64,000 nucleotides of DNA from the NCBI GenBank assembly GCA_036245805.1, contig BTRK01000001.1, forward strand, positions 22,141,087 through 22,205,086. The letters are read 5' to 3'. Both the position numbers and the translations under genes were made by a program. This document shows positions 24,250 through 36,400 of this stretch, piece by piece. The stretch comes from Pristionchus mayeri. Lineage: Eukaryota; Nematoda; Chromadorea; Rhabditida; Neodiplogasteridae. How positions within the stretch are numbered: the stretch's first letter is position 1; each line of letters opens with the position of its first letter. Under the pieces are notes generated by a model. That model made no database searches. It had not been told where the DNA came from and worked only from the letters and a program-made list of their open reading frames with translations.

Positions 24250-26820
24250 GATGAGAACACTTAGGGTGAAAGGAGAGGGAGAGGAGAGGGCAACAGGCTC
24301 ATGCAGAATACCTATGTTTCAGCACTTTTGCTGTGATCACGGAGCATCAAAATATTATTTTGAGAAAAAGAGATGCAATGAAAGCACAAATTTGCAGCAT
24401 AAAAGAAATAGGAATCAGCACGATCTTCATGTGACGTCAATGAGCGTAAAGGGTGAAATGAGTAGGCAACGGCGAATGAAACAAAACATATCTCTTTCTC
24501 TCCCCATCTCTCTCTCTCTCCTCAGAATCGCCAATATGGGAATGGGAAGCAAACAAAAACGGGAGCAGAAACGTACTAGTAAGTGAGGGAATGGAGGAGA
24601 TGGAAGTTCAGCAACTGAGCAAATGGCGATAGGAATAGAAATCAGAGAGGAAGACAATCTATGGGCGAAATGGCTTATACTTTCGATAGATCTCAACCCG
24701 AGATAAGATTTCTCGTGAGTGGATTCACTCCCATTCAGAGCACGGAGAGGGACAGAAGCTTATCATGGAAGGAGAGATACTGTAGGAGTGATCAGAAGGA
24801 ATGTTTTGTCATCTCGAGGTGATGGAGGAGCCTTTCCCCTCAATCAGTGAAATGGGTCATTCCTCTTTCTTCTCCCTTCCTGTTCTACTACTTCTTCCAC
24901 TCGTTATCCAGTGAGTACTCAGAGTGAAAGTGAGAGATCGGAGTCCTACGAGGAAAAGAGAAGGAGGAAGAAGCAGAAACTACTCGTGAGAGATGAAGGA
25001 GGCCAGATTGCGCAATGCGTTGTGAAAGATCTGATGATGAGTGGATATCGACGAGGAACCATGGCAACCAATGGAATCCAATGAGAAGTCTACGTTAATG
25101 TCGTGCATTATGGCCTTATTGTCGCGATGTTTCCATCGAGCAGAATATGTGAATGGATTAGAATGGAATAAGGGTGGTTCACCTGAGTGGGAAGGGAGTC
25201 TAGAGGAAGGCCCAGCGAGAGAGAAGCCACGATCGAGATCGAATCGCACTCCAAATCCATCTGCAAGCATCATCTGGGTCATCGATAACTGACTGATTAC
25301 TGTATCCACGAGAGAGTGCAGGAACTGGAGAGAGCAATTAGGTAATGAGGAAGCACTGGGATCGATAAGGATCAGCAGTGATAGGGAGCTGTGATAAGAG
25401 AGATAAGACAAGGACGGAGGAGGGAAAGGAAAGAGAGACACTACGAGTGTGAAATTACGCGATGAAGAGTGAAATTGAGAGGGAGAATTGCCAAGGGCCA
25501 AAATAGAAAGGGAAGGGAGTTGTCGGGAGTAATGAGAAGGATGGAGAGGACATGATCAGATCAATATTCTCAGATCAGAAAGGGAGACTCCGAGTGGAGG
25601 GAGGAGCAGCCCACCCTGATGTTGCAAGGGAGGGCATGGGGGGAACGGCATTTCTTCCCCTTTCCGGTCTTCTCACCTTTCCCTTCGCCCCTCAACTTCT
25701 TACCCGTAGTAATTATGGTCAAGGGGCTCAATTGAGGCAGAAAAAGAGGAGGGAAGAGTTCTACGAATGGCAAATTTACCCGCACAGCTTATGACTTTCC
25801 CTTTCTATCGAGAGGCACCATTGAAATTGAACGTTGCGATTGGAATGAATGAGAGTGGAACGGTTTACTCGCGAGAGAGCAAGTCACCTCGAGATTCACA
25901 CATAGTCAATGGTTGACATTTGAGATGGCTCCTCGGGATACGGTAGGATAGGTAGATCAAGGGAGAGATGAAGTCGCGTGCCTCTCTCTCTCCATTGACA
26001 AAGCACCGCTCGCCCGCTCAGTTACTTTGTTAGATTACGTGAGTGGCAGATGATTGATAGGCGAAGGGGAAAGGAACAAGGGGATTACTGTAGGGAGAGA
26101 TCATGAGAGAAGTATGAATATTTGAGCCAGAGACAAGGATGAACTGGTAAAAACACTTGGATGAAAAGGGAGCGAATTTAGTGAGTGTCGAGTGAGTCCG
26201 GTTTTTGCCCCAGTGATGGCACTTCTCAGCTGGAGGGGACTTACATCCAAACGAGGGGATTACGAGATCCAGAGAGGAGATTTGTAGACTCGAGAAATAC
26301 CGAGGGATTCAGAGATGGTGATGAGGAGTTATGTACAACCAAGTAGCATTATCACATCATTTATTAATTGAGAATGTAACATGAAATCGACTAGTGTTTC
26401 AGAGGCACGGATATTTACACAATTAGTTATCTGAATTATTCGCACCGTATAACAGTTGAGTAGTGAGGATGGGAAACAGTCTACCGGGGCAATAAAAACA
26501 TGAATAATAATGGCACTACTCTATCGTACTATAAATAACTGAAGCTATTTTCTACTTTTAAAATCTCGAGAAGTACGGATCAATAACAGCTCATCAATAA
26601 CCAACAACCTATTATCCTACGGGAAAAAAGCGGGTATAGATCACAAAATCTGCTATGATGTGATACGGTAAATCGACACATCGATTGCGTAGAATCGTAA
26701 GTGAGACCCGTAATAGAAAAGCGGTAGCTGAGGAGACGGTAAGGCAGTGCACAATCAACCGATAACTGAGTGATCTTGAGCAGGACGCTACAGTAACCTG
26801 AGGTAATCACAAGGCAAATC
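24250..26820. other. Region without a supported gene
   Basis: The left part is purine-rich, the part right of 26.3 kb is AT-richer and lies downstream of the mitochondrial carrier gene. A minus-strand frame at 25501-24980 contains a stretch (MMLADGFGVRFDLDRGFSL) flanked by splice-like sites, but I found no partner exons. TACNGTA motifs occur at about 25.94, 26.09 and 26.66 kb. Confidence 0.3.
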
Positions 26821-26824
26821 GATA

Positions 26825-28865
26825 TCAACTGCACAGATGTTTTCGTAACAACTCATAGACAGAGTTGGTCAATCCCCACGCGAGAAGTGAGCGAGTGAAA
26901 TTCAATTGAACTCCCCTGAATAGCTCCTTCAACGATCCGTTACGCTCCCGCCACACTGAAACGACTTTGGTAGACATCTGGATCTTTTTTTGTAGAAATA
27001 ATAATATAAAATAGACAAAGACGATTTTCCGATTTATTAGGAACTTGGGAAAATGGGAGCAAAAGGCTCAAAACATCATCTCGTGTATATTTTTATTAAG
27101 AAACTAGATTTATTTTCGATTTATGAATGATGATAATACAGACCTCTGCAAACTAGCGTACCTGTGGAGAATACCCTGGCGGGATTCTCGAATGGAATTC
27201 CCAGCTGAGACTGCATCCTATTCTTGACGACGTTGACTGGGAAGAAGAGAGTGGAGATAGATGCGCCCAGAATTCCTCCTGAGACCATGGGATAGAGTTA
27301 CTACGGTAGTGTGTCTCTTTGCGTACACATAGTTGCAATCACAAATGAAAAATCGAAAAAAAAGCACAAAATAAGCACAAACCTGATACGAAATCAGCAA
27401 GGAATGGGAAGATGGAGTGAAGGGTCGAGGGAGTCAACGCTGCAATCACGATCATTTCCATCCCTTTGAAGCTTTTCACAAAACACAAGGAAGAAATAGA
27501 CTGCTAAACAGACTCCTCCTATGTTGAATTACGTAGTCAACTGACAATCTCTGTCCTTCGCCGACAGGACCATCTCTCTGCATGGCTCGCGAAGAGTGAA
27601 GAAGAGGGCGTTAGAGAGGGAGTTACGGAAGATCACCATCGATATCCCTGCAAGAGCAAGATGAGAGAGGGGTGAGTATTCAAACCATAGCAAAATTAAT
27701 CCGAGAGAAAACAACCCTATATTATACCTCGATAAAACTCGAAGAAGCCGTGTGGCCGAATCGCCTGAAATAGTGATGATACAATTTACTTGAATAAATA
27801 TCGAATGATCCTTTAAAAATCGTTAAATATAAACGTATACTGGCAAGTACCCCCCCCCCCCCCCCCACCCCTCACCTTGACTGCTTCCGATGAATTCTTG
27901 AAGTGTTCGTGGTAGGCAGAGGTCTGAAGAAGGACTTGGACTCTCTCGAAGGGACAGAGGAGAGCCTCGCACGCACCCGCTGCAATGAGAACCCATCGAG
28001 TCTCTCACCCTCCAAGCTCCAAGCTTATTACTCATATGAGTACATTATCAATGTATCCATATTACAAAAGAGAAAGTAACGACAATTTATTGCAAGTTTA
28101 CACTAAATCACTCCGCCAAATCGGCTTCGTCATGGGAAAATAAACTAACCAAACATGGCAGCTTTCACGTGGCACAGAGTGAGTGACGACTCAGAAGAAC
28201 ACTGCAATTAAGAGCGATGAATACGAAAAGATGATTAATCGTATAAAATAAGTGGCAATGAAAGATTCATTCTGATATCAATATATTCTACACAATAGCG
28301 GTCACCATGGGTAGTAGATACACAAGAAAAATATGCAGAATAAATGTCAATGCACAACATACCTTCAATTTGTGGCAGAATTCATCGTACAGTCCGAACA
28401 TGAGTGCTCTCGAGGAAGTTCTCATTATGAGAGGAGGAAGAAGACCGCGATACAGTAGGCCAAACCCCTCCGATTTTATCTAAAACTCTTATTTTAAGTA
28501 CCATGATAAATACAATTTACACTGGCAATAATGTATATGAAATCAAACAAAAATATGCAGACTAGCACACCTGCTTCCATGCTTCCTTTGTGAGTAGATT
28601 GTGAAGCTGCTGGCGGAATATAATCTTGTATGAAGGGTAAAGGATGCACGTCTCTATGCAACCCGCACCCCATCCACACACGAAGTCACAGTGCCGCAAC
28701 TCTGCAATTCTTTCATTCGACGCAATTGATCAACAACACCCATAAAATACGCACCGAGATACTATGACAGAGCAGACTAGGTGAGAAAGAATGATCACCA
28801 CACAAGAGATCATGCGATATACCTTTCCCATTAGCGTGCATCCTCTCCTTGGCGATGGCGTTCAT
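26825..28865 (-). CDS. Mitochondrial carrier, SLC25A51/52-like (NAD+ transporter family)
   Basis: Inner mitochondrial membrane carrier; SLC25A51 imports NAD+ into the matrix. Exons: 28865-28823, 28701-28571, 28479-28363, 28201-28150, 27979-27876, 27764-27728, 27647-27546, 27439-27383, 27278-27162, 26955-26825, 296 residues, against about 297 for the human protein. The three carrier repeats are visible with degenerate P-x-D/E-x-x-K/R motifs: YPSYKIIFRQQL, CPFERVQVLLQ and FFPVNVVKNRMQSQLG. Diagnostic matches to SLC25A51 include LYRGLLPPL, ALMFGLYDEF, FRNSLSNALFFTLREP and, near the end, LFRGVQLNFTRSLLAWG. Every exon junction is in phase. The first exon is short; the start ATG was chosen as the first in frame. 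Substrate is inferred from family only. Confidence 0.92.
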
Positions 28866-29922
28866 TGTGAATGAGGAGGCGATGGAATGTCGGGCAGTCG
28901 TCGTTATTCCGCTTTCCTTCTCTTCATGCTATTCTAACGAGAAGATACTGTAAATACATAACCGTTGGCAAGTAGATGAGCAAAATTTAATCGAAAGTAC
29001 TCGAGATGAATGTAATACGAAGAAAAATACGATACAATACGATGTCAGAACATGGACAAGAATCGAAATGAGATGATTTTAAACACGAGGAAGCTGACAA
29101 AACGTGCGGGACGGATGAGGCGATCGAGTTTATGTTATCGTGCACCGACTATCACTCGCTATCAACTATCAGCGAGATATCAAGCAAAATAATGAGAGCG
29201 AAAAGTTGCCCAGATGAAGAGAGGAAAAATACCCGAAATTGCTGCGATTTTATCGCTAAAACCCGAAAAAATCTGTTCGCTAGGTCATATACAATATTTT
29301 TATTTAGGAAAAAAAGATTTCCATATATTTATTTCGCATTGCATTTTAATTAGTGGAGTGATAAGCTAACCAGTGGTGATTTTATTTTAACATTGGTGCT
29401 TCACTTCGAAATGGAGTTGGATGAACAAGGACATCGATGTGACTGCTGTTGTGTTATCTCATGCCGACCTCTGACTCAGACACCCGTAACTACAAGTGTT
29501 CCAGTATCGCATCGTCTGACTCATTTACCCGCCGACTCAATCTTCTATTTGTGCTTTGATACATTCATCGGGGGAGAGATCATTGGAAGGGGAGAGAGTG
29601 GTTCGGAGGGAGGGAGGGGGAGGCTCCTCTACATCGGGAATCGCCCAGTGCTCACGCTGCTCAGTTGCGTATATGTACACAGAGGATCTTGCCCGGAAGA
29701 AGAAAGTGAGGAGGGGCGAGGGAGGAGGTCGAAATGGGAGAGAGAGGGGAATCCTCAGTGAGAGAATACATCTTCAGAGAGACTCCTGAAGACGAGAGCT
29801 TCCACTCACCCTTTTTCACAGTGAATTCCCGCTTGTTAGCGCGCGGATTTTGCAAACTGGATTATTGTGAGCGATAGCTTCCGTCGTTTGAACGGACTCC
29901 TTCCCATTCTCCCGAAGGAGGA
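28866..29922. other. Spacer between the divergent carrier and beta-lactamase-like genes
   Basis: Presumably holds the 5' regions of both flanking genes. A plus-strand frame at 29393-29761 is Cys-rich at first (CDCCCVISC) then Gly/Arg-rich low complexity; I do not accept it as a gene. Confidence 0.35.
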
Positions 29923-32900
29923 ATGGTTACCTCCTTCTATTGTCTGCTACCTGCCCTCCTTCCCACTGTAGTACTCTCACAGGTCAGTTTACGATCAGAG
30001 ATTACGGTAGTGATCACTGAATGCAGAGTTGTGGAGATCTTCCGAGATGGGAAGAGATCCGAGACAGGGACATCCACCGAAGGAGCGACGGAATACGGTA
30101 GATAGTGTGGTGGGTCAGATCAATGCAACTCCATTTCAGAAGGAGTGAACGAATTCCGATGGATCCCTTCGGGGGAATGGTGCAGATTGTTTCTCCCCCT
30201 CCTCCTCACGAGAAGGACTGGGTCATGGTGGCTGGGAATGAAACACAGGTACGGTGGGGAACCAATCGATTAATGACCAACTACTGCAGGTAGATCAAGT
30301 ACTTGCTGCTTCTCTCGGAATGGGAGGAAGACTAGTATCGATTGGGCATTTCAGTCAGGATCGACAGGTGAGCATCGAAGAGAAATAGTGCATATCTCTC
30401 GTTGTTCTTCAGGTGAATTACTATGCAGTCATGCATAAGTACAAAGGGCCAGTCTTCATCAAACCATCCCCCATGAATCTCGATGAACTGTTGAAGGCAG
30501 TGAAGTATTCATTCACCACTTATCTGTCCTTTAATTCATTCAATAAAGGGAGAACGAAATTCGTGACTTGGCCCTCACACAAGTATGCGGCCAGGAAGCA
30601 AGCGGGAAAGTTTCCTTCATGACCTACTGGGAGTACGTCCCCGGAATAGTGCAGCAGGTACTGTAGTCACTGAGTACGGTAGTCACAGTACCCTCCAGAT
30701 CTGGTTCCCCGGGTCTCCCGGAGCAGAGAAGCAGCGACTACACTTCGAATCAATCGGATTGCGACTAACTTATCTTTGTGGGTTCGCAGTGAAAGGACAG
30801 CCAAGGTATGACAATGAGGAGGAATTGAGACCAAAGATCATTGTGAGATACGTGGGAGTGTGGCAGAATCTGCCACTCAATCGTGCCCCATACGAAGCAC
30901 ACTACGGAGTATCCATGCAGGTTGCCAAGATTCCATTCTGGTTCACTTGATTGACTTTCAGAAATGCCTCGCAATGAACGAAGATCTCTCGAAGAAGAAT
31001 TATGTCGCCACCGTATTCTCGGTATTCCAATTGGGCACTGAGGTACGGTATCATTATCGATCGGCCTTTCACTGGGTGTTTCAGCTACTATGCTCTGGTA
31101 TCTGGGAACAGGCAGCGGGATTCAGTCACTTCATCAGAGTGGGCAATGATCTAGGCAGGATGTATTCGGAGTTCATTGGAAACCCCCGAATTCTGCCGAG
31201 ACAGGTAAAGGTGGATTGATAGGGGAGATAATCTGGATCTATCAGATGTCCCATTACTTCTCTGGGCCAAAGACGACTCAATACGCAGTGCTGTGGAGCG
31301 ACATCGACACGAGGCGCTTTCCTAATCCCCCTGCACTCTGGAATCTCACCAGGTCGTAAATCTGACCTACTGCTCTCTTACCGTACTTCTGCAGTCACAT
31401 TCCGTCCTCATTCCTTCGTGGATCCACTCAATTACTCCGCCCTCATCAATCTGCATTCGTCGTCGACCGAATAGAGAACTTCATGAGAACCTATGACCTA
31501 CCTGCATTATCGATTGCCATCTCGAAGGACGAGAGATTGAAGTTTGCAGCGGGTGAGATGAACAGCTACCGCATCCGATAGTTACCGTACTCCTTCGAGG
31601 TTTCGGCTACACTGATCTTCGGACGAGGGAATTAGCTCAGCCCGAATCGCTCTTCCGAATAGGATCAGTCTCCAAACCAATCACTGCTGCCTCAGTCCTT
31701 CTCTTAGTCGACAAAGGAGTCATCGATCTGGATGGACGAGTATTCGGTCCTACGGGGATTCTCGGTATACTGTACTTTTATCATAGGCTCCTCATTTCTT
31801 CCCAGGTATGGATTATGCTACATCTGCTGGATACGGTAGGTATATTGATCAAATCACGACGAGGCAACTGATGGAACACACCACTGGTAGGCCACTACTG
31901 TCTTACGAGATTCATAGATGGTATTGAGGTGGATGGGATAACGAAGAGGGAGACGTTGCATGGTCGATGCCTAAGGCGAGTGCAGACGACTTGATAAGGT
32001 TTGGAGCCTCCTTCGAGAGATTAAAGATCATCTGTTCAGAGCTGTTCTTGTCTCTCCTCTACCTGGCCCTCCAGGGAAGAAATGGATCTACTCTAATTTT
32101 GGATATCTACTACTCGGAAAAGTTATTGAGAAGTATGCAAAAAGTCCCCTATCTTCTATTACTCTTTCATCTTCCAGAGCATCTCGAATGCGTTATGAAG
32201 ACTTCGTGAACTCAGCTCTGCTTGCTCCAAGTGGAGCGCACCACTCGTTCGTTGCTCGTGGAACGATTGCTGAGAGAAGACCGTAAGAATTTATTCGCTA
32301 GTCCAGTTACCGTATCCATTGAGGAAAGAGTCTCTGTACTACATGAGTGGAACTTCCATCGGATTCGACCCTTACGATCTGCTGGCACCAGAGAGGATTG
32401 GCCCATGGGGAGGATGGGTTTCCAATCCCATTCAGCTGCTCAAATTTATGGTCAGGTGCTCATCTCCTACTGTACTCAGCCAATCGATTTCAGAGTGCAG
32501 TGGACGGAACGAATGTACGGAACGATTTAATAAGTAGGAGATCAGTGATCGAGTGGAGTACTCCTTCACTCGCTTCAAATAGAAGCTACGGTAACGATGG
32601 TCTTTGGTCGGAGTAGTTTGAAGATGTGATTACTCAGGATTGGGCTGGAGCATTAATGTGATGGGCTTCAATGGATGGCAGCATGACGGGAGAATGCCAG
32701 GTTAATCCCAGCTCTTACATTGAAAGACTTCTTTGAAATAAATTTAAAAAATGATGTTGAATGGGAGGATCTTCAGGTGCCTCAGCGATGGTAGTGCGGA
32801 TTGCCTCAGGGCACTCCATGGCTGTTACCACTAACAAGGTCAGGAGAGATACTCAGAGTGAATGATGTCACATTGTCTTCTCGCAGTAGTTGGCAACATC

Positions 32901-33017
32901 AAATTGTAGGAGTTCGTGGCTCGTGAGTTCTTCCATGACATGGCCTACATGCTTCATCACATCGTCCATCAATGCGAGTGGTGGAATGACTTGAACGACC
33001 TATTCACCTACACATAA
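29923..33017 (+). CDS. Secreted protein: tandem DWM/BTRD1-like repeats plus serine beta-lactamase-like domain
   Basis: Twenty-two exons chain in phase (29923-29982, 30027-30097, 30140-30248, 30290-30367, 30413-30562, 30595-30657, 30699-30805, 30848-30920, 30962-31042, 31085-31204, 31246-31352, 31395-31552, 31600-31764, 31806-31886, 31929-31979, 32018-32143, 32180-32282, 32324-32450, 32494-32590, 32638-32700, 32777-32838, 32910-33017), about 719 residues. A signal peptide comes first. The N-terminal half has repeated units like GLRLTYLCGFAVKGQPRYVG + VWQ and TTQYAVLW, resembling the bacterial tandem repeat/double-tryptophan domain. The C-terminal half is a class-C-like serine hydrolase fold: IGSVSKPITAAS (SxxK nucleophile), WIYSNFGYLLLGKVI (YxN) and WQHDGRMPG (HxG). 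Same architecture as fungal polyglycine hydrolases and related nematode LACT proteins. Substrate unknown. The fifth intron would be only 32 bp. Confidence 0.85.
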
Positions 33018-33485
33018 TTCACATTTTGTGACCTATTATTTATTGATTTGTAATTTATTGCACAGGGTAATTTCTAGCTCACAACTGTTCTTCATCGTAG
33101 AGACGAGTCGTGCATGCGTAATTATTTATCTGTTCTGCAAACTGCGAAATGGAATAACTTTTCATTCTGTCACAGTTCCAAGCAATAAATTTCTAAATTT
33201 CAATTACAATTTGTATGTGCTGGAGTCTCTTCTCTTAACTGTGTACACCCAGAAAACCTTTATAATAATTTATTGTGTCAACTTTGAATTTCTGGTATAT
33301 TTTTGCATTTATTGATAAACAACGAATACGATATTACCGTAATTTTGATAATTTTGCGTTCCGCTAGTTTGTGCAACCATTACATTGATTTTATACAAGC
33401 GCGGAGCGCGGAGTCGCTGCATGCTTCATCGCTAATTCCATCATTTTTCATGATTATATTATTGTTTATCCCGATCATATCAGAA
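33018..33485. other. Short AT-rich intergenic region
   Basis: Between the beta-lactamase-like stop and the next gene start. A GC-rich palindromic patch (about 33400-33415, GCGCGGAGCGCGGAG) lies about 75 bp upstream of the next ATG. No gene seen. Confidence 0.4.
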
Positions 33486-36400
33486 ATGGGTCAGCAGGAG
33501 AGTATTCCTGCAAAGGAACGAAAAGTTTCGACCCCCGATGTCGGCCTTGGTACCTTGCCGAACGTCAAGCAGGAGGTACCCGATGCTAACGAAGATGGGC
33601 TAACATCGACGACTGGCACTGATCTGTCGCTGCATCTGATCAAGCAGGAACCACCCGATGAACAACGAGGAAGTTCACTACTGACTTCCCCTGTGAGTCC
33701 ACCACTTCAATATTTCATTAACAATTGGTTTGAAATTGGGCGAAGTATTGAAGCTGATAGCAATCGTTTAATGACTTGATGTCTATTTTTAATGGTGTCA
33801 CGTTGAAACAACGAAATTAAACTCCTTATGTACTGTCTGGTTCGGTATCACTCTCAATGCGGAAATCATAATTTCTAGCGTCCAGCATAAGTAGGGACCG
33901 CGGAGGGGTGTTTAAGAATGCACTCTATATCAATTCCGAAATTCTTATCTTATGAAATCGGGATTGCGGAATTGATTATGAACAAAAATAGTCACCGAAA
34001 AAAATCATAACGATAATAAAACTATTTCTAAAAAAATTACATCTTACCAGAGATCTACCGTAATTTTTGATAGAGAGTGGGGCGAATTTGTTACTTCTGA
34101 GACATGGTTGTTTTCAAAAATTAATTAACGCGTTGTGTGAATTTTTAATTTTTAAATTTTGCTGTTTTATTTTGATAACATATGCGAACGGTGAGCTCAA
34201 GGTCAATTTATCGCACTCTACTGCTTCACAGCCCGATAATCGAACAATCGCTCATTTTGACTTTCACTGCTATAAACAAGGTCTCCGAACGACGAACCGT
34301 CATTTTTGTACATGTTTAAGACAGAGGGGAGGTTGCTGCATGTGTTTAAATGTTCAAATTAAACTGGGCACTCAGAAAAGTGGAGAAAATCAAGGTTAAC
34401 CGAGAAAAATGTCAACATTGTCTCAAAAATAGGCCATAAACCATGCTTCCGAACGAAACCCGAGCATGGCCAGTGCCTCTGTAGAGTGCAGGGATGCTTA
34501 GAGCAATCGACTGAATAGAGCACTAAAACTGGGCACTCCGATTTAAAAAGAAAAATAAAAATAATTAAAAAAATGTGAAGCGCAATTTTCTAACAATGCA
34601 TTTATTTACGTTTTACAAAAACTAAATTACTTAATTCGGTTAAGAATTTGTATCTTCAGATGATGCTCTATCGATTGTACGCAAAAAGTAACTAATTAAA
34701 ATAAATTAAACCTGAGAAAATAAATAAATAAAATGGTGGTGTGATGGTGTGTGAGTTTTCCCAATGCAAAAAATGGTGGACGGCAGAAAGGACGGAGCTC
34801 CGCGGTCCCTACATAAGTCCTACCCGGCTGCCATAGTTCGTTATGGACAAATTTTGTTCGTACTCTTAGGAATATTGTGTATAAAACAGGTCTTGATAGA
34901 AAGTAGGTGCTGTACCACAAAAAATCGTGCTCCGATCTGGACGACATTTGGAGCAATGATAGTTTTGTTGAAATTTCTACGGTTGAAGGCTATTAGACAT
35001 GCTCGTTTACGGTGACTTATGCTCGTGCTTAGGTTGTTTTGGATAAGGCGGATGCCCATAAAATGGAAATAAACTAAATCTGATTTTGGGTGCTTAGGAA
35101 GTTCCGTAGTCGATAACTTATTTCTTTAAAATTCTCGTGAAATTTCTTTGAAAGTCAAAATCTGAAATGACCTCGGTGAGGTCTACAACTTTTACAATCA
35201 AAGTTGAGCTTATGAGACGGATTCGTGATAAAAAAGTTTCACGAATTAAAGTGGTTTTTTTTCTTTTTTTTTACAATCAGACTCAAAAATGTCGATTTAA
35301 AATCGTAGACCTGGCCTAGTCAATAAATTCTCATTTTTAACGATTTTTTACGATCATTTTTGAAAGAAGTTATCGATCGTGGAACATTCGAAGCACTGAA
35401 TTTTACGAATTTTAAAAATGTACTGCTCCGCTAACATTAAAAAAAAACATAAAATATTGAGCTTCGTTGATATACATTTCGTAAAGAGAGAATCACCATT
35501 AAATGTGATAACACTGTGTCTCATATTCTGGCAGTCTCTCCAGAGACGGGTGATAGTTCATTCATTATTGCCAGAGGGAATTTTCGTTAGTACGAGCGTG
35601 CTAGAAGTGGTAGTGATAGGGGGAGAGTTGCCAAAGGTGAAAGGAAGAGAGACGAGCACAGCCCCTGGTTATCTCGGGCGTCGCTCTCCTTCTCTCCTCT
35701 CTTCTCTCTCTCTCTCCTTTCTGCCTGTTACCACTTCTCGCTTCTTTTCCCTCACCGCTCCTTTTGGCCGACCAGCCCCTTTTCTTTGATTTTATTTACA
35801 CGTTGCCATATATTTTCTCATTCACTTAACCATGTCTATTTAACTAATTTGACTTTGTTAATCAACAATTAAATGATATGTTTGACTTTGTTAATCAACG
35901 ATGAAATGATATATTTTTCAGCACTCATCAATCAAACCGAACCAGACTGAACTAGCACGGCCGCAAATGGAAGGCATCCCATGCGGGAACGTATGTTTAT
36001 TTTATGTATCGTGTTTTAATAGTGTTTTTGCTTCTTCACACGATGAGATCACATGACGGAGGTTTGCTTGTTAACCCATTTGTCATACGTCGGAATATAT
36101 CGTTGTATAGATTCACTTTCAGCGCCCAACGATCAATTATGATCTACTGGAGAAGTTGGACGATAAATGTAGGGAGGAAGGAATGACCGACGTACGTTTA
36201 TTTGATTTACTTTGTTCTACTTTTTGAAAGTTAATACATTACTTCTCGTTTATCTTATTATATTTCAAATACTAAGTGCTAACGGTATGCAGATTATATG
36301 ATTACAGGAGGAGTGGGCAATTAGGCGTATAATATGCACGGATCCGTCCCAAACGATGGATTATGTAAGTGTTTATTTTATTTCCCATTTATTCATTGGT

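Noticed and set aside
29393..29761. Cys-rich plus-strand frame upstream of the beta-lactamase-like gene
   Set aside because: Only the first part looks non-random; the rest is GA-rich low complexity. No splice chain or homology.
33303..33485. N-terminal extension of the 158-codon frame at 33303-33779
   Set aside because: The first 61 codons are AT-rich and lie upstream of the likely start at 33486; no splice or homology support.
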